A stretch of 64,000 nucleotides of DNA from positions 2,604,001 to 2,668,000 of the forward strand of contig CAVSKK010000001.1 in the NCBI GenBank assembly GCA_963728535.1, read 5' to 3'. The translations under genes and the position numbers were made by a program. Below are positions 15,824-22,003 of the stretch, piece after piece; position 1 is the stretch's first letter; the number at the start of each line of letters is the position of its first letter. This DNA comes from VAXT01 sp963728535 (GTDB taxonomy: Bacteria; Actinomycetota; Thermoleophilia; Gaiellales; Gaiellaceae). The notes beneath the pieces were generated by a model, which did not search any database, had not been told where the DNA came from, and saw only the letters and a program-made list of their open reading frames with translations.

Positions 15824-17617
15824 ATGGAACCCGAGCGGCCACCCATGTTGAGGACAGTGTCCGGTGAGCAGATCGCTGCGCAAGAAGGCGCGGCGGCTCA
15901 GCTCCAGGGCGCGTTCGAGGTCAATCCCCTGGCGGAACTCGTGGCCGACGTCATCGAGGCCACTGGAATTCTGGCGCCCGACAAGATCGCCTTCGTGCGT
16001 GACCGCGCCCGGACAGGATCGTTCGCCCAGGCGCTCGTCGAGGAAGGGCTCGCCAAAGGCGAGAGCATCGCCCGGTCGTTCGCGCTCCGCCACAACCTCA
16101 CGGTCGTCGACATCGTCTCGACGGGCGTCTCCCCGGAGGCCGCCGAGACAATTCCCCTCCACGTCCTCGAGCGCGTCTGCGCGATCCCATATGCGATCGA
16201 CGGCGAGAAGCTCCTGATTGCGATCGCTGACCCGCAGAACGTGCACGCGATCGACGAGCTTCGGCTCGCAACCAAGTACCAGCTCGAGATCGCAGTCGCG
16301 ACCCGAGATGACATCGAAGTCGAGATCCGCCGGCTCTCGCGAGCCGCGGAGGCGTTCGGCGCCCGCGCGATGTTCGAAGAAGAGGAGGAGTTGGAGGAGG
16401 TCGGCGATGATGAGGACGATCTCGAGGCCGACGACGGCATCTCGGACGCGCCTCTCGTGCGGCTCGTCAACTCCCTGATCTTCCAGGCCGCCGAGGACGG
16501 GGCCAGCGACATGCACTTCGAGCCCCAGAAGGACGGAATCGTCGTGCGCTTCCGCATCGACGGCGTGCTCCACGAGATCCAGCGGATCCCCAAGCGGATG
16601 ACGGCAGGCGTCACGACGCGCCTGAAAGTGCTGGCGAAGCTCGACATCGCCGAGCGCCGTAAGCCGCAGGACGGCCGAATCTCGTTGAACGCCCGCACGG
16701 CCGGGCGAATGCTCGACATCCGCGTCGCGACGCTTCCGACAGTCGACGGCGAGAAGCTGTCGATGAGGCTCCTGGACAAATCGAAGAAGGCGCCGACGCT
16801 CGAGGAGCTCGGCCTGCCCGACGACATGCAGAAGAGCCTGGCCGAGATCATCCTCCGCCCGACCGGAGCTCTGCTCGTGACCGGCCCGACGGGCTCCGGT
16901 AAGTCGACGTCGCTCTACGCCGTGCTGGCCGAGATCAACCGGCCGGAGATCAACATCGTGACGATCGAGGATCCCGTCGAGTACCGGCTTGACGGCGTCA
17001 ACCAGATTCAGATCAACATCAAGGCGGGCCTCACCTTCGCCGCGGCGCTTCGCTCGATCCTCCGCTCGGATCCCGATGTCGTGATGGTCGGGGAGATTCG
17101 TGACGCCGAGACTGCCAAGATTTCGATCGAGGCGGCACTGACGGGCCACCTCGTGCTCTCGACTCTGCATACCAACGACGCCCCTGGCGCGATCACTCGC
17201 CTGAACGAGATGGGCGTCGAGCCGTTCCTGACCGGCTCCGCAGTCACGGCGGTGCTCGCGCAGCGGCTCGCCCGAAAGCTCTGCTCCCACTGCTGCGAGA
17301 TGTACAACCCCTCGTCCGACGAGCTGCTTCGAAACCGCGTCTCGCCGGAGGTGATGGCCGCTTCGGACGGAATGGCCTTCTACCGCAAGAAAGGCTGCCC
17401 TCGGTGCAGCCAAACGGGTTACAAGGGCCGGATCGGCATCTACCAACTGCTGCTGATGACGGAGGAGATCGAGACGCTCGCGGTGATGAGAGCGACCCGC
17501 GACGAGCTCGAGGCCAAGGCGAAGGAGCAGGGCATGCGCTCTCTCTGGGACGACGGGCTGGCGAAGGTCGTCTCGGGTGTCACCGCGCTCGAGGAGCTCG
17601 GACGTGTCCTCGTCTGA
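15824..17617 (+). CDS. pilB: Type IV pilus extension ATPase PilB
   Basis: 597 residues. An N-terminal MshEN/GspE-N-like domain (about 25-165) is followed by an acidic linker (EEEEELEEVGDDEDD) and the ATPase core with Walker A GPTGSGKST (about 353), Asp box IEDPVEY, Walker B DPDVVMVGEIRD and a His box GHLVLSTLHT. A four-cysteine zinc element CSHCCEMYN...CPRCSQTGYKG (about 487-535) separates PilB/GspE from PilT. It powers pilus polymerisation. An ATG seven codons in is an alternative start. The N-domain repeats fit the c-di-GMP-binding MshEN pattern poorly. Confidence 0.93.
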   Translation: MEPERPPMLRTVSGEQIAAQEGAAAQLQGAFEVNPLAELVADVIEATGILAPDKIAFVRDRARTGSFAQALVEEGLAKGESIARSFALRHNLTVVDIVSTGVSPEAAETIPLHVLERVCAIPYAIDGEKLLIAIADPQNVHAIDELRLATKYQLEIAVATRDDIEVEIRRLSRAAEAFGARAMFEEEEELEEVGDDEDDLEADDGISDAPLVRLVNSLIFQAAEDGASDMHFEPQKDGIVVRFRIDGVLHEIQRIPKRMTAGVTTRLKVLAKLDIAERRKPQDGRISLNARTAGRMLDIRVATLPTVDGEKLSMRLLDKSKKAPTLEELGLPDDMQKSLAEIILRPTGALLVTGPTGSGKSTSLYAVLAEINRPEINIVTIEDPVEYRLDGVNQIQINIKAGLTFAAALRSILRSDPDVVMVGEIRDAETAKISIEAALTGHLVLSTLHTNDAPGAITRLNEMGVEPFLTGSAVTAVLAQRLARKLCSHCCEMYNPSSDELLRNRVSPEVMAASDGMAFYRKKGCPRCSQTGYKGRIGIYQLLLMTEEIETLAVMRATRDELEAKAKEQGMRSLWDDGLAKVVSGVTALEELGRVLV

Positions 17618-17665
17618 GCCTCAGACGGGGTACCCCATTCGAGTGATGGCGCAGCCCAGGTGCGC

Positions 17666-17673
17666 GCCGATAC
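17666..17673 (+). promoter_or_regulatory. GCCGATAC, possible sigma-28-like -10
   Basis: Same octamer as before pilB and pilA1, 66 bases before the MshEN-protein ATG. No TAA-type -35 at 15-17 bases, so weak. Confidence 0.3.
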
Positions 17674-17739
17674 CGAAGCAAGGAACTGTCCTCGGGCGGG
17701 ACCCTCTTCACGCGGCAAATCTCTGATCGAAAGGCGGCA

Positions 17740-19392
17740 ATGTCTTCCAGCACAGAATCCAGCGGCACGTTCTTCCTCGATCCGGCGGAGGCTGCACCCT
17801 CACCGGTCCCGACCCCCGAGCCGCTTGCCGCCGCCCCGGCGCCCGCGCCCGCGCCTGCGCCTGCGCCTGCAGTCGCTTCGCTCGTCGACGATTCGACACC
17901 GATGCGCGACGTCCCTCTCGGCACGCTCATCTTCCGGGCCGGGCTCCTCGCCGAGGAGCAGCTCGAGGATGCGCTTCAGGAAGGCATGCGAAAAGGGAAG
18001 CGCCTCGGAGAAGTGCTGCTCGAGCGCGGATGGCTGCACGAGCGCGATCTTGGACGCTTGCTCGCCGGCCAGAAGGGCCTTCCGTTCGTCGAGGTTCGCG
18101 CTTCCGATGCGGAGCCGGACGCTCTCAAGATGCTCCCCGAGGAGAAGGCTCGCATGCAGAACGCGCTTCCGCTGCGCTTCGAAGACGGCGAGCTCGTCGT
18201 CGCCGTGGCCGATCCCTCGAACGAGCTCGTGATCGAGAATCTGCGCCGGAGCATCGGCTCGGAGCCGCGGCTCGTGGTCGCGCCCCACGCTGAGCTGATC
18301 CGTGCAATCGGCGAGGCCTATGGCGCCGGCACCCCGTTGGAGGTAGCTGAGCAGGAGCCGGCCGTCGCGCTAGAGCCGACGCTTCAGCCAGAGGCAATTC
18401 TCCAGCCGGAGCCGAGCCTTGAGCCCGAGCCGAACATTGAGTCGGCGCCGGCCATGCAGTCGGAGCCCACGTTCCAGGCGGAGCCGACTCTTCAGCCAGA
18501 GCCGAGCCTCGAGCCGGAACAGCCCATCGCCGCGCCTGTCGTCACGGCGCTCCCGACCGTCATTCCTCCTGCGGAGACGCGCGATGGTCAGGCGGCCGAG
18601 CCCGTGTTCGTGGAGCCGCTTGTGAACGAGGTCGTCGAGCAGCCGCTTGTGACCGAGCCCACCGTCGAAGCCGTCGAACAGCCGCTTGTGACCGAGCCCA
18701 CCGTCGAAGCCGTCGAACAGCCCCTGGAGGCGCCCATGACTGAACCTGTCGTCGAAACCGTCGATCAACCCGTGGCCGTCGAGCCATTGACGCCCGCCGT
18801 GGCACCGGAGGCAGCTCCTGCACCGGTCCTTGAACAGCCTGCCCCACAACCAGAGACTCCAATTGTCCCGGTGGAGATCACGCCTCTCGCTCCGCCGCCC
18901 GTCGAGACAGCGTCGGCTCCTCTCGAGCCCCTGACACCGGTCACCCCTCTTCAGCCGCCGCCTGAGCCCGTCGAGCCCGACGTTGCGCCAGAGACGCAGC
19001 CGGAGCCACTCCTCGTCCCCCCTGCGGCCGAGCAGGTCGTCGAAGGCTTCGCTCCCGTTCCCCCGCTCACATATGTGGACGTGCCTACGGCACCGGAAGT
19101 CACTGGCGAGGCACCGGCCAGCCAGGAGCCGGCCCTCCAAACGCTCCACGGCGTTCTGATCCGCTTGCGCGAAGGCGAGGTCTTCGAGGTCGGCACCTTC
19201 GAATCGGCTGCCGAAGCCTCAAGCTGCGCCCAGGATGTCGTCCGTCAGATCTCGGCGGCGGAAGGCGAAGCCAGCTGGCCCTTCTTCGCCAACCGCTATC
19301 TCAGGCCCGACACGATCGTGTCGGTCGACCTCCTCGAGGAGTCAGCCGACAAGTGGCTGGGCTCCTCAGCTCGCATGCGCCGCTTCGAATAG
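17740..19392 (+). CDS. Stand-alone MshEN-domain protein with Pro/Glu-rich linker
   Basis: 550 residues. After a Pro/Ala stretch comes an MshEN (GspE N-terminal) domain at about 53-205. It has two helical motifs, PLGTLIFRAGLLAEEQLEDAL and RLGEVLLERGWLHERDLGRLL, matching the bipartite c-di-GMP-binding pattern. There is no ATPase domain. About 250 residues of P/E/V-rich repetitive sequence follow (QPLVTEPTVEAVE twice, EPTLQPEPSLEPE). The C-terminal domain of about 85 residues (LHGVLIRLREGEVFEVGTFESAAEA...) is unrecognised. Lying between pilB and the pilins, it is probably a regulatory or scaffold component sensing c-di-GMP; this is an inference. Confidence 0.7.
   Translation: MSSSTESSGTFFLDPAEAAPSPVPTPEPLAAAPAPAPAPAPAPAVASLVDDSTPMRDVPLGTLIFRAGLLAEEQLEDALQEGMRKGKRLGEVLLERGWLHERDLGRLLAGQKGLPFVEVRASDAEPDALKMLPEEKARMQNALPLRFEDGELVVAVADPSNELVIENLRRSIGSEPRLVVAPHAELIRAIGEAYGAGTPLEVAEQEPAVALEPTLQPEAILQPEPSLEPEPNIESAPAMQSEPTFQAEPTLQPEPSLEPEQPIAAPVVTALPTVIPPAETRDGQAAEPVFVEPLVNEVVEQPLVTEPTVEAVEQPLVTEPTVEAVEQPLEAPMTEPVVETVDQPVAVEPLTPAVAPEAAPAPVLEQPAPQPETPIVPVEITPLAPPPVETASAPLEPLTPVTPLQPPPEPVEPDVAPETQPEPLLVPPAAEQVVEGFAPVPPLTYVDVPTAPEVTGEAPASQEPALQTLHGVLIRLREGEVFEVGTFESAAEASSCAQDVVRQISAAEGEASWPFFANRYLRPDTIVSVDLLEESADKWLGSSARMRRFE
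18640..18717 (+). repeat. Two tandem 39 bp units in the MshEN-protein linker
   Basis: Two apparently identical 39-base units encoding QPLVTEPTVEAVE, with related degenerate units on both sides. Identity at nucleotide level implies a recent duplication. Confidence 0.85.
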
Positions 19393-19396
19393 GAGA

Positions 19397-19503
19397 GTCC
19401 CGGCTACGCCGGGGACTCGCGCAAAGTGCTGCGCACTTTCCGCGACTAAAAGCACACCTGCCAAGGGACGTCGCCTGAAGACGCCCGCCCATGCCGCGAT
19501 CGG
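19397..19503 (+). repeat. R1 interspersed repeat, copy B
   Basis: Begins four bases after the stop codon of the MshEN-protein gene. Variable GC hairpin (19397-19416), conserved hairpin TCGCGCAAAGTGC-TGC-GCACTTTCCGCGA (19417-19445), then conserved 3' part ending GCCCGCCCATGCCGCGATCGG. Inverted relative to copy C. Confidence 0.8.
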
Positions 19504-19857
19504 CAACGGCGTCAGCTCTTGCTTGAGCGCCCCGAACGCTCGCGGCGGTGGGCGCAGTTGTCACAGAGCTGGCACACCAGAGCCTTGACACGAGCAGGTG
19601 TCCGACACCTCTTCTTGTCAAGGGTGATTCGTGCCAACTTTGGACCAACGTTGGCAGTCAGGCAAGCGAGAGCTCGCTCTCCTGACGTCCCAAGGCCGCG
19701 AGTCATGCGGGACCAAGGGACTGCCGAGGCAGCCATCCGCGACTTGAGCAACTGGCAATCGCCGCCAGATGTTGCGCAAGAGCGCTGGTATTGGGCCTTC
19801 TCACGGAATCCGGCTTCGCCGAATGGAATGACGATGCCGACAGCGCGTCGTAAGTCG
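19504..19857. other. 354 bp non-coding segment between inverted R1 copies
   Basis: No convincing gene. It contains a large nested palindrome, CCTTGACA (19583-19590) ... TGTCAAGG (19616-19623), with an inner AGGTGT-CCG-ACACCT. Shorter inverted repeats follow (CCAACTTTGGACCAACGTTGG near 19635, GAGAGCTCGCTCTC near 19668). A minus-strand frame spanning the whole segment has no recognisable protein features and begins inside copy C. Confidence 0.55.
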
Positions 19858-19966
19858 CGACCGTGGCATGGGCGGGCCTCTTCAGGCGTCGTACTTCGGC
19901 GGTTGGGATTTAAGTCGCGGAAAGTGCGCAGCACTTTGCGCGAGTCCACGCCCCGTGGGCGGGGAC
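19858..19966 (-). repeat. R1 interspersed repeat, copy C
   Basis: Minus-strand copy beginning three bases after the stop codon of the minus-strand gene 19970-20266. Variable hairpin at 19944-19966 (GTCCCCGCC.../...GGCGTGGAC), conserved hairpin at 19915-19943, then the conserved tail ending GCCCGCCCATGCCACGGTCG. Confidence 0.8.
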
Positions 19967-19969
19967 CTA

Positions 19970-20266
19970 CTAGCTGATTTCGCAGCCCAGGTACTCGAGG
20001 GCGAGCGTCGTCTCTTCGATGAACGCGCTCGCCTCGTCACGGCTGCCGAAGATGTACGGCCCCGGGCGCACCGGGTCGATCTTCGTCGTCCCGACGGGAT
20101 AGACGTCGCTCTCGACGATGAACTGGTTCCCCAGCATCAAGCGACGCAGGGTCACGACCTGTCGGCCGTCCTTGCGGGCCGTGCGCGTGAAGGCGTCGTC
20201 GACTGCGCGACCTCCGGTCGGGCTCGCTGGCGCTTCCGGCCGGGGCTCGGCTTCGGGATTGCTCAC
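19970..20266 (-). CDS. Small hypothetical protein
   Basis: 98 residues, soluble, with a Pro/Glu-rich N-terminus (MSNPEAEPRPEAPAS) and a compact C-terminal part RKDGRQVVTLRRLMLGNQFIVESDVY...GPYIFGSRDEASAFIEETTLALEYLGCEI. I do not recognise the family. The ATG overlaps the end of the upstream thioredoxin-like gene by four bases, so the two are co-translated. Both are opposite in direction to the flanking pilus genes. Confidence 0.65.
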   Translation of the reverse strand: MSNPEAEPRPEAPASPTGGRAVDDAFTRTARKDGRQVVTLRRLMLGNQFIVESDVYPVGTTKIDPVRPGPYIFGSRDEASAFIEETTLALEYLGCEIS

Positions 20267-20817
20267 AGGCCTGCGTTTCGTGCGGCCTGCTGGACGGTCT
20301 GCATGTCAGTGAAGCCGGAGAAGCGGTGCACGACGTCGCCGGGACGCCGGAACACCAGCACCGCGGGATCCTCGAGGACTCCGAGCAGCTTCGTGAGCAT
20401 CCTGGCCTGACGTTCCTTCATCACGTCGAAGGCCACGAAACCGACGCCTGCGGCGGCGGCTCCGGCTCGTGCTTCGCGCATCGCCGTGGCGTCCAGCTCC
20501 ACCCTCGGTGCGTAGAGCGCGACGACGACGACCCCGTTCCGCGCCAATGCGGCGGCGAGGACGGCGGGGAGGCCGTTCACCAATTCGGGCTTGGGTGCAG
20601 TGGGCTTCGGTGCGGTGGGCTTCGGTGTAGCGGGCTTGCGAGCAGCCGGCTTCTTCGTGGCGTGCTTCGTCCGCTTCGAGAGCGGGACGACTGTGTGGGT
20701 CGAGGCGGCGCTCGACGATGCCTGGCCCCGGCTCAGCAGGAGGAAGCCTGCCGCCAGCGCGAGGACCGCAAGGCCAACGACGAGTCCCACAACGCGAATA
20801 CGTGGAGTTGAGCTCAT
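20263..20817 (-). CDS. Membrane-anchored thioredoxin-fold-like protein without CxxC
   Basis: 184 residues from the ATG at 20817. A single N-terminal membrane segment (RVVGLVVGLAVLALAAGFLLL) is followed by a Lys/Pro-rich spacer (KKPAARKPATPKPTAPKP). The C-terminal domain of about 95 residues, VVVVALYAPRVELDATAMREA...VGFVAFDVM...VLVFRRPGDVVHRFSGFTD, follows the strand order of thioredoxin-like proteins, but the redox CxxC is missing (YAPRVE instead). Probably a structural or binding role outside the membrane next to the pilin genes. Confidence 0.6.
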   Translation of the reverse strand: MSSTPRIRVVGLVVGLAVLALAAGFLLLSRGQASSSAASTHTVVPLSKRTKHATKKPAARKPATPKPTAPKPTAPKPELVNGLPAVLAAALARNGVVVVALYAPRVELDATAMREARAGAAAAGVGFVAFDVMKERQARMLTKLLGVLEDPAVLVFRRPGDVVHRFSGFTDMQTVQQAARNAGL

Positions 20818-20942
20818 ACCCCGGCTATCGGCACGGGACGGGTGCGCCTTTACACGCGTCGCGCGCGCACGTGAGTTACCGCGCAGGTGAGAGGCAGGTA
20901 GCCGTATCACCCCCGAATGGGGGTTCCTGGGGATGCCGTGCG

Positions 20943-20950
20943 GCCGATAC
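20943..20950 (+). promoter_or_regulatory. GCCGATAC, possible sigma-28-like -10 before pilA1
   Basis: Same octamer as before pilB, 46 bases before the pilin ATG. The expected -35 position reads TTCC, so support is from the -10 alone. A perfect ACCCCC-GAAT-GGGGGT hairpin lies just upstream (20910-20925). Confidence 0.35.
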
Positions 20951-20996
20951 CTCCACGAGAGTCACCGACCTAGCTCGATCAAGAAGGAGTCAACGA

Positions 20997-21386
20997 ATGC
21001 TCGCAAGACTTAGTCAGAGGATCGACAAGAGCAAAGGCCAGGGCGGTTTCACCCTGATCGAGCTTCTCGTCGTGATCATCATCATCGGGATCCTGCTCGC
21101 GATTGCGATCCCGTCGTACCTCAAGTTCCGCGATCGTGCAAACAAGTCGGCCGCTCAGGCCAACGTGCGCGCATCGATTCCGGCAGTCGAGGCGTACTAC
21201 GCCGACAACAACACGTATGCCGGCGCGACGCTTTCGTTCCTCCAGTCGACCTACGACCAGGGTGTCAAGAACATCGTCGTCCAGTCGGTGTCGTCCACGA
21301 CGTACTGCATCCAGAGCACAGTGGGTGCGGAAGTGTGGAAGAAGACCGGCCCGGGTTCCGACATCGTGACCGGCGCCTGCCCGTAA
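20997..21386 (+). CDS. pilA: Major type IV pilin, copy 1
   Basis: 129 residues. A 17-residue basic leader ending GG precedes FTLIELLVVIIIIGILLAIAIP, with Glu at mature position 5: a class IVa-type prepilin. The mature protein of about 112 residues has a C-terminal disulfide pair, TYCIQS...TGAC, bounding a short D-loop. Strong ribosome site AGAAGGAG. Nearly identical to the next gene; differences cluster after residue 80 (SFLQ/SYLQ, EVWKKTGPGS/ETWNKAGPGT). It would form the pilus fibre. Confidence 0.95.
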   Translation: MLARLSQRIDKSKGQGGFTLIELLVVIIIIGILLAIAIPSYLKFRDRANKSAAQANVRASIPAVEAYYADNNTYAGATLSFLQSTYDQGVKNIVVQSVSSTTYCIQSTVGAEVWKKTGPGSDIVTGACP

Positions 21387-21410
21387 ACGAACCAGATCGC
21401 TTGTAGGAAA

Positions 21411-21436
21411 GGAAGGGGCGCGAAAGCGCCCCTTCC
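21411..21436 (+). terminator. Stem-loop after pilA1
   Basis: GGAAGGGGCGC-GAAA-GCGCCCCTTCC, an 11 bp perfect stem with a GNRA loop, 25 bases after the stop; no U-run follows. It likely limits read-through or stabilises the pilin mRNA. Confidence 0.7.
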
Positions 21437-21448
21437 CCTATTCGGGGG

Positions 21449-21475
21449 TAAAGCTCTCAACGCCACGGCCGATGA
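21449..21475 (+). promoter_or_regulatory. Sigma-28-like promoter of pilA2
   Basis: TAAAGCTC (21449-21456), 11 bases, GCCGATGA (21468-21475). This nearly matches the FliA/WhiG-class consensus TAAAGTTT-N11-GCCGATAA with exact spacing. The leader would be about 30 bases with an AGGACGAAGGAGA ribosome site before the ATG. It is the best promoter of the set in this window. Confidence 0.7.
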
Positions 21476-21514
21476 AAGCCTTGCCACCGATCTCATTAGG
21501 ACGAAGGAGAATGA

Positions 21515-21901
21515 ATGCTTGCAAGACTTAGTCAGAGGATCGACAAGAGCAAAGGCCAGGGCGGTTTCACCCTGATCGAGCTTCTCGTCGTGATCATCAT
21601 CATCGGGATCCTGCTCGCGATTGCGATCCCGTCGTACCTCAAGTTCCGCGATCGTGCAAACAAGTCGGCCGCTCAGGCCAACGTGCGCGCATCGATTCCG
21701 GCAGTCGAGGCGTACTACGCCGACAACAACACGTATGCCGGCGCGACGCTCTCGTACCTACAGTCGACCTACGACCAGGGCGTCAAGAACATCGTCGTCC
21801 AGTCGGTGTCGTCCACGACGTACTGCATCCAGAGCACCGTCGGTGCGGAGACGTGGAACAAGGCCGGCCCCGGTACGGACATCGTCAGCGGCGCCTGCTA
21901 G
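21515..21901 (+). CDS. pilA: Major type IV pilin, copy 2
   Basis: 128 residues, almost the same as the pilin at 20997: identical leader, identical N-terminal helix, same Cys pair. Sequence differences are few and mostly in the last 50 residues; the product ends GAC instead of GACP. Nucleotide identity is close to complete over the first 230 bases, implying recent duplication or gene conversion. It has its own promoter and terminator, so the two pilins can be expressed separately. Confidence 0.95.
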   Translation: MLARLSQRIDKSKGQGGFTLIELLVVIIIIGILLAIAIPSYLKFRDRANKSAAQANVRASIPAVEAYYADNNTYAGATLSYLQSTYDQGVKNIVVQSVSSTTYCIQSTVGAETWNKAGPGTDIVSGAC

Positions 21902-21923
21902 TACACGACGGCGCAGCAGTATC

Positions 21924-21957
21924 GAAGAGGGCGCTCCGGCGCCCTCTTCTGCGTTTG
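21924..21957 (+). terminator. Terminator after pilA2
   Basis: GAAGAGGGCGC-TCCG-GCGCCCTCTTC, 11 bp perfect stem with a stable tetraloop, followed by TGCGTTT, 22 bases after the stop. Confidence 0.75.
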
Positions 21958-21969
21958 ACCCTCCTGAGT

Positions 21970-21996
21970 CAAGACCGCCCCTGCGTGCGCCGATAG
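21970..21996 (+). promoter_or_regulatory. Sigma-28-like promoter of the first GT-C gene
   Basis: CAAG (21970-21973), 15 bases, GCCGATAG (21989-21996). The same CAAG-N15-GCCGATAG arrangement is found at 26264-26290. The start point would fall at or within a base or two of the GTG at 22004, giving a leaderless message. Confidence 0.55.
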
Positions 21997-22003
21997 AGCG
22001 TTT

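Noticed and set aside
19512..19949. Minus-strand frame with CQLCDNC, looking slightly like a zinc finger
   Set aside because: It starts inside repeat R1 and crosses palindromes; the Cys cluster is explained by the inverted repeat sequence, and there is no ribosome site.
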